The position numbers and the translations under genes were made by a program. A DNA stretch of 64,000 nt from Allokutzneria multivorans (lineage in GTDB: Bacteria; Actinomycetota; Actinomycetes; Mycobacteriales; Pseudonocardiaceae): the NCBI RefSeq assembly GCF_039537405.1, contig NZ_BAABAL010000004.1, positions 299,419-363,418 of the forward strand, written 5' to 3'. Positions 8,498-16,970 of the stretch are shown piece after piece. The stretch's first letter is position 1. The number at the start of each line of letters is the position of its first letter. The notes under the pieces were generated by a model. That model saw only the letters and a list, made by a program, of their open reading frames with translations. It was not told the origin of the DNA and did not search any database.

Positions 8498-9715
8498 ATG
8501 AAGATCCGTTCCACCACCGAGGAGGACCGCGACGTCTTCGTCGCCACGGTCCACAAGGCGTTCGGGCGCTTCCCGGAGACCCCGGACGAGGACGGCGGCG
8601 GGTGCTGGTGGTCGGCGACCGAGATGGACCGCAACCTGCTCGCCGTGACCGACGACGGTCGCCCCATCGGCACCGCGGGGTCCTACTCGTTCGAGCTGAC
8701 CCTGCCCGGCCAGGTCGTCGTCCCCGCTGCGGGCGTGAGCGCCGTCGGCGTCCTGCCCTCGCACCGGCGCCAGGGCGTGCTCAGCGCGATGATGCGCCAC
8801 CAGCTCACCGACCTGCGCGAGCGAGGCGACTTCCTCTCCGTGCTGCTGGCTTCCGAGCCCGCGATCTACGGGCGGTTCGGCTACGGGCCCGCGACCTACA
8901 CGGGGCGGCTGACCGTGCAGCGCCACCGTGCCGCCTTCGCTGAGCCGCGGGCGGGCATCGGTTCGCCCGGTTCGCCCGGATCGATCGAGGTGCTCCGGCG
9001 CGATGAGTGCGTCGACGTCCTCGAAGACGTCTACGACCGCTACCGCCGCGCGCAGCCCGGCGCGCTGTCGCGTCCGCCCCGCTGGTGGGCTCTGCGCGCG
9101 GGGCAACCCCCGGTCGCCGCCGCGCCGCGCTATGTCGCCGTGCACCGTGATGCGGAGGGGAACGCGAACGGATACGCGAGCTATTCCCTTGCGGACGGCA
9201 CTTTGACCGTCGACGAGACAATTGCACTCGACGACATCGTTTTTGTCGCCCTTGTCAAGTTTGCGCTCGGTCACGACTTGGTTGCTCAGGTGGTGTTCAA
9301 ACACGTTCCGCACGAGCACCCAGTGCGCTGGAAGTTCGCCGACTTCAGCGCCGGTGAGGCGAGCCATCACACCGAATGGCTCTGGGTGCGCCTGCTTGAT
9401 GTCCCGCGCGCGCTGGCTGCGCGCCGGTGGTTCACCGACGGTGAGATCGTGCTGGGCGCCACCGATCCGTTCCTTGGTGATCATGGCCGCTACCTGCTGA
9501 CCGTGCGGGACGGCCGGGGTGACTGCGTGCGCACGGAGCGCGAGCCTGACCTGTCGCTGGACGTGCGCGATCTGGGTGCGATCTACCTCGGCGGAACCGC
9601 GCCGAGCGCGCTCGTCCGCGCGGGCCACATGCGTGTCCACCATTCGGGCGCAGCTTCTCTCGCAGATCGACTGTTTCGCTCGGATGTGCCCCCGCACTGC
9701 GTTCAATGGTTTTGA
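8498..9715 (+). CDS. Eis-like GNAT N-acetyltransferase
   Basis: A 405-residue protein, ATG start with GGGAAAGG upstream. The size and three-part design match Eis enzymes: an N-terminal GNAT (acetyl-CoA loop GVLPSHRRQGVLSAMM, then YGRFGYGPATYTGRL), a second degenerate GNAT, and a sterol-carrier-like C-terminal region. The protein ends in Phe (HCVQWF); in Eis the C-terminal Phe carboxylate acts in catalysis. Eis proteins acetylate amines, including aminoglycosides, at several positions. Resistance is possible but not proven. It diverges from the amine oxidase gene. Confidence 0.85.
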   Translation: MKIRSTTEEDRDVFVATVHKAFGRFPETPDEDGGGCWWSATEMDRNLLAVTDDGRPIGTAGSYSFELTLPGQVVVPAAGVSAVGVLPSHRRQGVLSAMMRHQLTDLRERGDFLSVLLASEPAIYGRFGYGPATYTGRLTVQRHRAAFAEPRAGIGSPGSPGSIEVLRRDECVDVLEDVYDRYRRAQPGALSRPPRWWALRAGQPPVAAAPRYVAVHRDAEGNANGYASYSLADGTLTVDETIALDDIVFVALVKFALGHDLVAQVVFKHVPHEHPVRWKFADFSAGEASHHTEWLWVRLLDVPRALAARRWFTDGEIVLGATDPFLGDHGRYLLTVRDGRGDCVRTEREPDLSLDVRDLGAIYLGGTAPSALVRAGHMRVHHSGAASLADRLFRSDVPPHCVQWF

Positions 9716-9820
9716 TCTCCGTCCCGGAAAGGGGGGACATTTGAGAGCCGGATAAGAAGCTTCACATTTCTCTCGGTTACCTTTCCGCCCGTTGTCCTGT
9801 TTGAACGGGATTGGAGAGTC

Positions 9821-10213
9821 ATGCGCAAGGGAATTGCTCGCGGCTTCGCGGCCGGGCTCGTCGGCATCGGTATCTCGGCGCTGCTCGGTGCCGCGCCCGC
9901 CTCGGCGACGGAGCGGGGGGAGCCCAACTGCGGCCTCGATCGGATCTGCATGTGGGAGGACACCGAGTTCGACGGCACCCGGTACGTCGACGTCGCGGCG
10001 GCGGCGAGCGACACCTGCCACGAGATCGACTGGTGGAACGGGGACAACGAGATCAGCGCGCTCTACAACCACAGCCGGACGCTCAAGGTCACCTTGTACG
10101 CCAACGACGGCTGCACGGGAGCGCCTTTCACCCTCAACGCTGACTCCCTGATCAGTAACCTCAACAACTTCGGCTTCGACAACGAGGCGGAGAGCTTCAA
10201 GATCCACAACTGA
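9821..10213 (+). CDS. Secreted peptidase-inhibitor I36-like protein
   Basis: A 130-residue protein, ATG with GGAGAG upstream. A Sec signal (MRKGIARGFAAG...) ends at ASA-TE, near residue 30. The mature part has the Cys and aromatic pattern of the I36/SMPI-like family: NCGLDRICMWEDTEFDGTRY, then SDTCHEIDWWNGDNEISALYNHS. Family members inhibit metalloproteases or are structural beta-gamma-crystallin-like proteins. It should be secreted and disulfide-bonded. A large inverted repeat starts 9 bp after the stop. Confidence 0.78.
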   Translation: MRKGIARGFAAGLVGIGISALLGAAPASATERGEPNCGLDRICMWEDTEFDGTRYVDVAAAASDTCHEIDWWNGDNEISALYNHSRTLKVTLYANDGCTGAPFTLNADSLISNLNNFGFDNEAESFKIHN

Positions 10214-10221
10214 CGTTCCTG

Positions 10222-10270
10222 GTGACACCGTGTTTCTGGATGTAGCCTGATTCCAGAAACGCGGTGTTAC
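10222..10270. promoter_or_regulatory. 19-nt imperfect inverted repeat upstream of tetR
   Basis: Left arm 10222-10240 and right arm 10252-10270 pair at 17 of 19 positions, with a perfect GTTTCTGGA/TCCAGAAAC core and an 11-nt spacer. It lies between the I36-like stop and the TetR start (10289). It could be the autoregulatory operator of the TetR protein, a terminator without a T-run, or both. Confidence 0.65.
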
Positions 10271-10288
10271 TCATTGTCGGGGCGGTGG

Positions 10289-10873
10289 ATGTCCAGGTTG
10301 ACGCGGGCCGAGCAGCAGCTGGTCACGCACGAGCGGTTGCTCGGCGCCGGGCGGGCGGTGTTCGCGCGGCGAGGCTTCCTCGCGGCCACGGTGGAGGAGA
10401 TCGTCGCCGAGGCCGGTTACACGCGAGGCGCGCTGTACAAGCACTTCGGCGGCAGGGAAGGGCTCTGGCTGGCGATCACCGACGCCCAGGCCGAGGACCA
10501 CCTGGCGGATCTTGAGAAGCGTCTCGGTGGCGTGTCCGATCGCGACGCGCTGGTCGACGCGCTCGTGCCCGCCGGGTCGGTGTTCGGCGGCGGCGCGCTC
10601 CGGGCCGTGTACGAGTTCACGGCGTGGATCGCCGGGCAGCCCGAAGTGGCCGCGACCGTGATCGCCGCGCAGCGACTGCGTGAGGAACGGATCGTCGCGA
10701 TGCTGGAGCGCACGTGCTCGCGCTTGGACGTCCGGGCGACCATGCCGCTGACCGAGGTCGTCGTGCTCGTCGGCGCGCTCGGCGGCAGTCTCGCCCTGCG
10801 CAGCGCCATGGACGCCGAGACCGATGTGCGAGCCGTCGCCATCGGCGTACTCGGCTCGGTGTTCCCGGCATGA
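10289..10873 (+). CDS. TetR-family regulator (module 1)
   Basis: A 194-residue protein, ATG 10289. The N-terminal HTH is clear: RAVFARRGFLAATVEEIVAEAGYTRGALYKHFGGREGLWLAI. The ligand-binding half is alpha-helical and has no known effector. The stop overlaps the start of the downstream alpha/beta hydrolase (ATGA), and the dyad at 10222-10270 is a plausible autorepression site. Its likely role is local control of the hydrolase. Confidence 0.88.
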   Translation: MSRLTRAEQQLVTHERLLGAGRAVFARRGFLAATVEEIVAEAGYTRGALYKHFGGREGLWLAITDAQAEDHLADLEKRLGGVSDRDALVDALVPAGSVFGGGALRAVYEFTAWIAGQPEVAATVIAAQRLREERIVAMLERTCSRLDVRATMPLTEVVVLVGALGGSLALRSAMDAETDVRAVAIGVLGSVFPA

Positions 10874-11697
10874 GCATTCGCCTGTCCCGCAACGGTGACA
10901 TCGAGATCGCCTACGAGACCTTCGGTGCTGCCAGTGGTCGTCCGCTGCTGTTGCTCCAGGGCGCGAGCGCTCCGATGGAGGGCTGGCCGGACGGGTTCTG
11001 CGCGACCCTGGTCGATCGCGGCTTCCACGTGGCGCGCTGCGACAACCGCGACGCCGGTCGTTCTTCTCGCGCCACCGAGCCGTACACGCTCACCGACATG
11101 GCTCTTGACTCGTTGAGCGTCATGGACGCGCTGGGCTGGCCCGCCGCGCACGTCGTCGGCGTCTCCCTCGGCGGGATGATCGCTCAGGTCATGGCCGCGC
11201 GGCACCGGGACCGCGTGCTCAGCCTGACGTCGATGTGCTCCGCCCCCGACGCGTCCTTCCGGCGCTCCAAGCTCAGCACCCTGGTCCGGTTCGCCCTGCT
11301 GACCGGCCGGGCACCGTCCACTCCGGAGGCTTCTGGCGAGCGCCTCGTCAAGTTGTTGCGGCTGGTCGGTTCCCGTGGTTTCCCGCAGGACGAGGAGTGG
11401 GCGCGCCGCACCGGCAGCGCGGGCCACGCCCACCGCACCGACTTCGCCGCCGCCCGCCGCCAAGCCGCCGCCGCGCGCTCCGCCGGTGACCGCCGCGCCG
11501 AGCTGGCCACGATCACCGCGCCCACCCTGGTGCTCAGCGGAGGCGTCGACCCCGTGCAGCCGCCGCGCGCCGGGAAGGCCACCGCCGACGCCATCCCCGG
11601 TGCGCGGTTCGTCGTCCACCCCGGACTCGGCCACGACCTGCCGCCCGGACTGTGGTCGGCCTTCGCCGACGACATCGCGGAGCTGGCCCGTGGCTGA
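10870..11697 (+). CDS. Alpha/beta hydrolase (module 1)
   Basis: A 275-residue protein coupled to tetR by an ATGA overlap. It has the nucleophile elbow GVSLGGM (Ser), Asp in LSGGVDPVQPP and catalytic His in HPGLGHDLP. The cap and the CDNRDAGRSS motif resemble methylesterases and epoxide-hydrolase-like proteins of the RdmC/DhaA group. The same TetR-hydrolase arrangement recurs at 19.5-20.9 kb. The substrate is unknown; a xenobiotic ester is possible. Confidence 0.85.
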   Translation: MSIRLSRNGDIEIAYETFGAASGRPLLLLQGASAPMEGWPDGFCATLVDRGFHVARCDNRDAGRSSRATEPYTLTDMALDSLSVMDALGWPAAHVVGVSLGGMIAQVMAARHRDRVLSLTSMCSAPDASFRRSKLSTLVRFALLTGRAPSTPEASGERLVKLLRLVGSRGFPQDEEWARRTGSAGHAHRTDFAAARRQAAAARSAGDRRAELATITAPTLVLSGGVDPVQPPRAGKATADAIPGARFVVHPGLGHDLPPGLWSAFADDIAELARG

Positions 11698-11929
11698 CTT
11701 CGTGATCCCCTTGGTGCTGCTGGTCTCCTTCGGCATCACCTTCGCCGGGCTGCCGTTGCTCGCCGCCCGCGTCCGCCGCCGGGGCAGCGGATCTGAGTTC
11801 TTCGGCCCGTTCGAGGAGATCTGGTACCCCGCCGCCGCACGCACCCGCATCGAGATCCAGGTGCAGTCCGAACGCCGCGCCCCCGCCCCCACACCCGGCG
11901 ACCCGCCCCTGCTCCGCCCGGATCGCTGA
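11690..11929 (+). CDS. Small single-pass membrane protein
   Basis: A 79-residue protein from GTG 11690, overlapping the hydrolase end by 8 bp. One N-terminal membrane helix (VIPLVLLVSFGITFAGLPLL) is followed by positive residues (RVRRRG) and a polar, proline-rich cytosolic tail. It is probably translated with the hydrolase. No family was recognised. Confidence 0.55.
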   Translation: MADFVIPLVLLVSFGITFAGLPLLAARVRRRGSGSEFFGPFEEIWYPAAARTRIEIQVQSERRAPAPTPGDPPLLRPDR

Positions 11930-11963
11930 CGTCGACGGGTGGCGCGGGGGTAGCGTTCCGGGC

Positions 11964-12545
11964 GTGCCGCAGCTGATTCACGTGAACGGGCCGTCCGGTG
12001 CCGGGAAGTCGACGTTCGCGCGGGCGTACGCCGATCGGCACCCGGGAGTGCTCAACCTCGACATCGACCAGGTCGCGAGCCTGGTCGGCGGCTGGCGCGA
12101 GGACTTCTGGAGGGCGTTCGAGGCCGGGCGGTCGCTGGCGGTGGCCATGGCGGAGACCCACCTCCGGACGGGGCACGACGTGGTGATGCCGCAGCTGGTG
12201 ACCGGCCCGCACGAGATCGTGGAGTTCGAGGCAGCGGCCGGGCGCGCCGGGGCGGAGTACCGCGAGGTCGTGCTGGCGGTCGACAAGGAGCTGATGAAGC
12301 AGCGTTTCGCTTGTCGGGCAGGGGAAAACGCCTCTGAGCTGGATCGCCGCGTCGACGAGGTGGTCACGCGGGGCGGAGGGCCGGTGCTGCTGGAGCGGAT
12401 TCACGACCAGCTCTCCGCCTACGTGGGCACGCGCCCGGAGTGCACGGTGGTCCGCACCGACGACCTCCGCCCGGACGAGACCTACGACGCGGTGGTGGCC
12501 CTGCTGGCTCAGCGCTCGCCGAGCACCTTCTCGCGGCCGGACTGA
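11964..12545 (+). CDS. P-loop kinase / zeta-toxin-like ATPase
   Basis: A 193-residue protein from GTG 11964. It has Walker A GPSGAGKST (residues 9-17), then LDIDQVASLVGGW, a kinase-like acceptor region, and a lid-like RFACRAGENASELDRR. This is the AAA_33/shikimate-kinase-like fold found in small-molecule kinases, tRNA-ligase-type kinases and zeta toxins. No antitoxin lies next to it, so a small-molecule kinase is favoured. It overlaps the next, convergent gene by 37 bp. Confidence 0.7.
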   Translation: MPQLIHVNGPSGAGKSTFARAYADRHPGVLNLDIDQVASLVGGWREDFWRAFEAGRSLAVAMAETHLRTGHDVVMPQLVTGPHEIVEFEAAAGRAGAEYREVVLAVDKELMKQRFACRAGENASELDRRVDEVVTRGGGPVLLERIHDQLSAYVGTRPECTVVRTDDLRPDETYDAVVALLAQRSPSTFSRPD

Positions 12546-12736
12546 CGCAGAGCGAAGTAGCACAGGGCGAGTACGCCGACCACGGCGAGGCAGGCACCGT
12601 AAGCCAGCGCGGCGTGCCACCACACGATCGGCTTGTCCTGCTTGAACAAGGCGATTGTCACGTAGCACGCCGCCGCGAGCCCGATCGCGCCGTCGATCAG
12701 CCAGAAGATCGACCACGAGCGGTCAGAGGATTCCAT
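12509..12736 (-). CDS. Small two-helix membrane protein
   Basis: A 75-residue protein with two hydrophobic helices (FWLIDGAIGLAAACYVTIAL and AALAYGACLAVVGVLALCYF) joined by a short polar turn. The start ATG 12736 stands alone. Its 3' end overlaps the convergent kinase gene. No function is recognised. Confidence 0.6.
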   Translation of the reverse strand: MESSDRSWSIFWLIDGAIGLAAACYVTIALFKQDKPIVWWHAALAYGACLAVVGVLALCYFALRQSGREKVLGER

Positions 12737-12789
12737 GCCGCAAGGCTAGTGCGGCTCGCACAGCAGGACACGAGTCCCGAACGGGGGAT

Positions 12790-14268
12790 TCAGTGCTCGC
12801 AGAGGGAGAACTCCCGTTCGTACAGCTCCTCGTTGTGCTCGTCGACGAAGAACTTCCGCTCGCGCATCAGCTCTTCCCGGAAGTCCTTGGCCTGCTCCAA
12901 GGTCATGGTCGAGGTCGGTGACCACGGCTGCTGAGGAGGCACATCGGCGGTGGAGACGATCCGCGCCGACGGGTCGACCAGGAAGAAGGCCAGGATCTTG
13001 CGGTGTCCGCCTCGCGTGGGGTCGGCGAGGCGGAACGGGGAGACGCGGTGCTGGAGGATGTTCGGAAACGCCAGGCAGCGGCCCGCTCCGGTCGAGACCG
13101 CGCCCAACGCCTGGTTCAGCTGGTCCTCGTCGTTGAGGCCGTAGACCTCGCGCATGCCCGGAACGTCGTTCTGCTCGTAGTCGGGGTCGTCGACCGCCGC
13201 GCGGAACCCGAGCTCGCTGTCAGTGATGTTCTCGTTGTCCCAGTAGTAGATGCAGGTCGAGACGATGCGCTCGTTCATCATCCCCTCGACGTGCCAGCTG
13301 CCGCCGGCGTACTCGGGCTTCTCCGGGGTGAGGTGGATGTTGGCGAGCTTCACGATCACCTGGAGCCGGCGTCCGCGCAGGTCGAGCGGCGGCACGTCGC
13401 CGGGCGGGGTGAAGGCGGGGGCGTCCGGGACGACCGGGAGGCGGTTGTCCCACCACTCGTCCAGGGCTTCGTAGTAAGTGCTGAGGGCTTCCTGGTCGCC
13501 TGCGGGCGGCCTGACCGGCTCGTCCGAGTACCACGAGTAGGGATCTGCCTCGATCCGCAGCGGCCTGGGGTGGCGCAGGTCCGCGAGCACCTTCTCGAAC
13601 AGCGGGCGCACGCGCGCGAACAACAGCGGCAGGACGTCGGCGAGTTCGCTGTGCGCCTCGGGGTGGACGTTGTTGACGTAGGACCGGAAGACGGCCTCGC
13701 CGTCGGTGTCGACGTCGACATCCGTTGGCAGCCACTGGAACTTCTCCGACCACGCGTACCGCGCACCGTCGCCGCCGGGGTTCTGCCACGCCGAGTCGTC
13801 GACGGGGCTCACCTTGCGCACCAGGCAGAACAGCGAAGGGTGAACCAGGTCCAGCACCTGCTCGCCGGAACCCGGGTGCCAGTCCAGCTCCGCTTCGGGA
13901 ACCTCCTCCAGCGCCCGAACCGCTTCGCGCAGACGGGATCGCAGCTCCTCGTCGATCAAGGAGTCCGACTGCCACACTCCGTCCACAGAGGACACTTCGA
14001 TGCCGGTCGGCTCATCGCGCAGCGCGGCGTAGTGCGTCAGTTCCGCGAGCGCGTAACGGATCTGCGCCTCGGTCAGGCCCGCGTCGGCCGCTTCCCGGCT
14101 CCACCTGGCGATGATGTCGGCGTCGTTCATCTTCGCGAACCACTGCGGCTTCGAGCGGATCTCGGCGCTGAGCCGCATGATCTCCAGCTCCCGCAACGTC
14201 CGGGGCTTGGAGACGGGCACCTTGTGCGCGACGAGGAACGGCAGGGGGAACGTGGCGAGGTCGGTCAC
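12790..14268 (-). CDS. DUF4246 protein, predicted 2OG-Fe(II)-like oxygenase
   Basis: A 492-residue protein; GTG 14268 is chosen because family-like sequence (LPFLVAHKVPVSKPRTLREL) begins there. Hallmarks are KPQWFAKMNDADIIARW, a C-terminal double-stranded beta-helix with GGSWHVEGMMNE (metal ligands H and E), YYWDNENI, FPNILQHRVSPF (distal His) and RKILAFFLVDP. DUF4246 is best known from fungi; bacterial members are fewer. An iron/2-oxoglutarate oxygenase is expected, substrate unknown. Confidence 0.8.
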   Translation of the reverse strand: MTDLATFPLPFLVAHKVPVSKPRTLRELEIMRLSAEIRSKPQWFAKMNDADIIARWSREAADAGLTEAQIRYALAELTHYAALRDEPTGIEVSSVDGVWQSDSLIDEELRSRLREAVRALEEVPEAELDWHPGSGEQVLDLVHPSLFCLVRKVSPVDDSAWQNPGGDGARYAWSEKFQWLPTDVDVDTDGEAVFRSYVNNVHPEAHSELADVLPLLFARVRPLFEKVLADLRHPRPLRIEADPYSWYSDEPVRPPAGDQEALSTYYEALDEWWDNRLPVVPDAPAFTPPGDVPPLDLRGRRLQVIVKLANIHLTPEKPEYAGGSWHVEGMMNERIVSTCIYYWDNENITDSELGFRAAVDDPDYEQNDVPGMREVYGLNDEDQLNQALGAVSTGAGRCLAFPNILQHRVSPFRLADPTRGGHRKILAFFLVDPSARIVSTADVPPQQPWSPTSTMTLEQAKDFREELMRERKFFVDEHNEELYEREFSLCEH

Positions 14269-14333
14269 GAGGTCATCGTACGGACGCGGCCCCACGGTTC
14301 GCGTCGTCGTCCACCGCGAGGAAGCGTCGCCCG

Positions 14334-15233
14334 CTACGCCGCTGACGAAGTAGCGAGCACTCCGCGGATCGCCTGGATGACGGCGTCGGGCCGGACCCAG
14401 GCGATCCCCGAGTGCCCGGCGTCGTTCAACCGCACGACCTCGCCACGAGGCAGCGCGGCGGCCAGGTCCGTGTAGAGACGGTGCCTGGCCCTCTGCGACT
14501 CGGCGGCGGCTTCGCGGGCGGCGGGCGGCACCAAGTGCTCGGCGAAAGCGTCGAAACCCATGGCGGACAGGAAGAACGTCGGCACGTCGAGCTCCGGCCC
14601 CGCGTCTCGCACCTCGGCGAACAGCTCGGGCAGGTTCTTCGCTTCGAGCAGCGAGCGCCGGTAGACCTCGGTGTCGAAACCCCGCTCCAGCAAGGGTTCG
14701 CGGATCTCGGCGGGCCACTCGGCGAGCGCGCGGCCGAACACGTCCCGGTACGCCGAGCGCATCGCCTCCAGCTGCTCGGGAGCGGGGGAGAGGGCGTCGG
14801 TGTTCCACTCCCTGAGCCGCCGCGCCTCCGCCTCCGGCAGGTAGTCGACGACGTCCTCGTGCGTCGGGTCGAGCAGGACCAGACCGGCGACCTCGTCGGG
14901 GAAGCGCTTCGCGTGCAGTCGCGCGTACAGGCCACCGAGCGAGTGCCCGACCAGCACGTACGGGCCGGGCACGTCCGCGACGCGCAGCAGTTCGCGCAGG
15001 TCGTCGATCACCTGCTCGCCGGTGCGCGGGAGGTCCACCGCGTCGCTCCAGCCAGTGCCGAGCCGGTCGTACACCACGCTCGTGGTGAACTCCGCGACGA
15101 GGTTGTGCACGTTCCAGTAGTAGAGGCCGAACATCCCACCGCCAGGCAGGAAGACCACGGTCGGACCGCCGTTTCCCTTGCGGTGCAGCAGCATTGACCG
15201 GCCCGCGACGTCGTAGTGCTTCCCGAGAGGCAT
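14334..15233 (-). CDS. Alpha/beta hydrolase
   Basis: A 299-residue protein, ATG 15233. The oxyanion-hole region is VFLPGGGMFGLYYW, the nucleophile elbow is VGHSLGG, and the His is in NDAGHSGIAW. A helical cap lies between strands 6 and 7. It resembles esterases and haloalkane-dehalogenase-like proteins. The substrate is unknown. Its stop lies 65 bp beyond the DUF4246 start, so the two may share a transcript. Confidence 0.82.
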   Translation of the reverse strand: MPLGKHYDVAGRSMLLHRKGNGGPTVVFLPGGGMFGLYYWNVHNLVAEFTTSVVYDRLGTGWSDAVDLPRTGEQVIDDLRELLRVADVPGPYVLVGHSLGGLYARLHAKRFPDEVAGLVLLDPTHEDVVDYLPEAEARRLREWNTDALSPAPEQLEAMRSAYRDVFGRALAEWPAEIREPLLERGFDTEVYRRSLLEAKNLPELFAEVRDAGPELDVPTFFLSAMGFDAFAEHLVPPAAREAAAESQRARHRLYTDLAAALPRGEVVRLNDAGHSGIAWVRPDAVIQAIRGVLATSSAA

Positions 15234-15246
15234 GCTCCGGACTGTA

Positions 15247-15275
15247 GCCGGGCTCGGCTGGTGGCCGAGCCCGGC
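15247..15275 (-). terminator. Strong hairpin after the small secreted protein gene
   Basis: GCCGGGCTCGGC and its exact complement form a 12-bp stem with a 5-nt loop (TGGTG). It lies 6 bp after the stop of the minus-strand secreted-protein gene and before the hydrolase start. There is no T-run. Confidence 0.7.
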
Positions 15276-15280
15276 ACTCG

Positions 15281-15694
15281 TCAGATCCCGTACTCGACGA
15301 GCGCGACGCCGATGCTGGCGCTCTTCACGCGGATCTCCAGCATGGACGCGCTGTTCCGGGGCCAGGCGATCTTGCCCTTGTTCCCCTTGCCGCAACCGAG
15401 CGACTGCCACTTGTCAGGGTTGGTGTACCGGGACATCCGGCCCTCGACACACGCCTGCTGCGAAGTGCCCGGCTGCACTCCCCACCCGACGATGATGTAG
15501 CCGCCCCACTTGGGGTCGTTCGGGGCGAAGTGCACGCACTGCTTGGACACCGAGCCCCAGCTGCCCGGCCACCCGGACGCCCGTCCCGTGCACTTGTACG
15601 CGGCGTCCGCTGTGCCGGTGGTGACGCCCGCGGAAACGGCGACGACCGCCGTGGTGATCGCCAGAAAACTCTTCACGAAATGTGCTGCGTTCAT
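15281..15694 (-). CDS. Small secreted Cys-containing protein
   Basis: A 137-residue protein with a signal peptide (SFLAITTAVVAVSAGVTTGTADA) cut near AAY. The mature part has four Cys (YKCTGRASGW, KQCVHF, QACVEG, LGCGKG), allowing two disulfides, and ends IGVALVEYGI. The fold was not recognised; it is possibly an extracellular structural or inhibitor protein. A strong hairpin follows the stop. Confidence 0.65.
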   Translation of the reverse strand: MNAAHFVKSFLAITTAVVAVSAGVTTGTADAAYKCTGRASGWPGSWGSVSKQCVHFAPNDPKWGGYIIVGWGVQPGTSQQACVEGRMSRYTNPDKWQSLGCGKGNKGKIAWPRNSASMLEIRVKSASIGVALVEYGI

Positions 15695-15930
15695 GGGTCG
15701 GGTATGTCAGATCCCCACCGCGCGGGGAAGCCGGTTCGGTACGGTGCGCCGAAGTCCTGCCAGCGGTTCCGCGCTCCGAACGCTGTTCGTCGCCGGTGCC
15801 GTCCCGGACAGCCGGAAACGCGGTCAACCTTTCGGGTAAACGGCGGTCCGAATTCAGGAACCCGATGGTGGAGCGGCTCTCCGTACCCGAAATGACCCGG
15901 TGACCCGGTGACGATCCGTAGAATTCCGCC

Positions 15931-16962
15931 GTGCGCACTCACACCCCGCGTCTGGTCGTGACCCTCGCGGTCCTCTCCGTCGTCTGCTCAGCGTGCTCCG
16001 GCGTGATCGCCGGGGTCGCGGAGCCGGCGGGGAGCCCGAGCGGTGGCGCCAAGGACAGCCAGCGGACCATCGCGCTCGGCGACGTCCGCACGCTCGACGT
16101 GTGCGGCCTGACCCCCGGCGAGGCGCTGGGCGCGGTCGGGCGCGTGGAGAACAGGGCCTCCAGCTCCGGCGTCAACTCCTGCCAGCGGACGATCAACATC
16201 GAGGAGGACGCCGGCGGCGGGCAGAAGCGGACCCTGGGAGTGCTCGACTACACGCTCACCCTGAAGTCGCCGATCGAGGAGGTGAAGTGGCTGAAGACGA
16301 GCTATCCGACGGAGTTCTCCGAGGGCAAACAGGGCGCGACCACCACCTACAAGGGCAAGTCCGCCGACGGCGGCTGCATGCGCACGGCGAATGCCGACAA
16401 GGGGCAGCTACAGGTCGTGGTGAAGAAGCGCCGCACGGAGACGCAGGGCGACGCGTGCGCGACCGCCGATGCCGCCTTCGACGCGGTGCTGGCGTCGGTG
16501 CTGTCCGACACCCCGATCCCGAGGCGCCCGACGGTGGCCGGCTCGATCGCGAACCTGGACCCTTGCGCGCTGGTCACGCCGGAGATGGTGCGCGCCTCCT
16601 ACACCAAGGAACTCCAGACCAGTCCGCAGATCAGCGTGTTCTCGTGCGCCTTCGGCGGGCCCGGCAGGGGGATGTTGACGGTCAACGTGGGGCACATGAT
16701 CGTTCCTGGGCGCCTGCCCGCGTTCCCGGGGACCAAGGTGACGACCATCGCCGGTCGGCCCGCGACCGAGACTCTGTCCGGTCCGCTCTGCGTCGTCGAC
16801 CTGGGCCACGTCATGACCGATCCGCCCGCCGACGCCACGCTGCCGTACCTGGAGTCGGTGCACTTCTCCTACATGACGCAGGCCGACGACGCGGCGACCG
16901 CGTGCGAGCAGACCACCAAGCTCGCCACCGCCGTCGCCGAGAAGCTGCCGCCGATCTCCTGA
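15931..16962 (+). CDS. Predicted lipoprotein, DUF3558-like
   Basis: A 343-residue protein from GTG 15931. The signal peptide ends at VVCSACSG, where Cys22 is the likely lipidated residue; the -3 position is Cys, so the lipobox is not canonical. The mature part has two similar halves, each with a DxCxL(V/T)P motif (LDVCGLTPGEALGAV and LDPCALVTPEMVRAS) and paired Cys, as in DUF3558 surface lipoproteins. The role in the envelope is unknown. Confidence 0.72.
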   Translation: MRTHTPRLVVTLAVLSVVCSACSGVIAGVAEPAGSPSGGAKDSQRTIALGDVRTLDVCGLTPGEALGAVGRVENRASSSGVNSCQRTINIEEDAGGGQKRTLGVLDYTLTLKSPIEEVKWLKTSYPTEFSEGKQGATTTYKGKSADGGCMRTANADKGQLQVVVKKRRTETQGDACATADAAFDAVLASVLSDTPIPRRPTVAGSIANLDPCALVTPEMVRASYTKELQTSPQISVFSCAFGGPGRGMLTVNVGHMIVPGRLPAFPGTKVTTIAGRPATETLSGPLCVVDLGHVMTDPPADATLPYLESVHFSYMTQADDAATACEQTTKLATAVAEKLPPIS

Positions 16963-16970
16963 CCGTTCCC

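Noticed and set aside
6437..10228. One 1263-codon minus-strand open frame across several genes
   Set aside because: Only the last 635 codons match a protein family; the upstream part lies over the Eis-like and I36-like genes read on the other strand and results from high GC.
11964..12545. Zeta-type toxin
   Set aside because: The Walker A fits, but there is no antitoxin partner gene and the small-molecule kinase reading is simpler.
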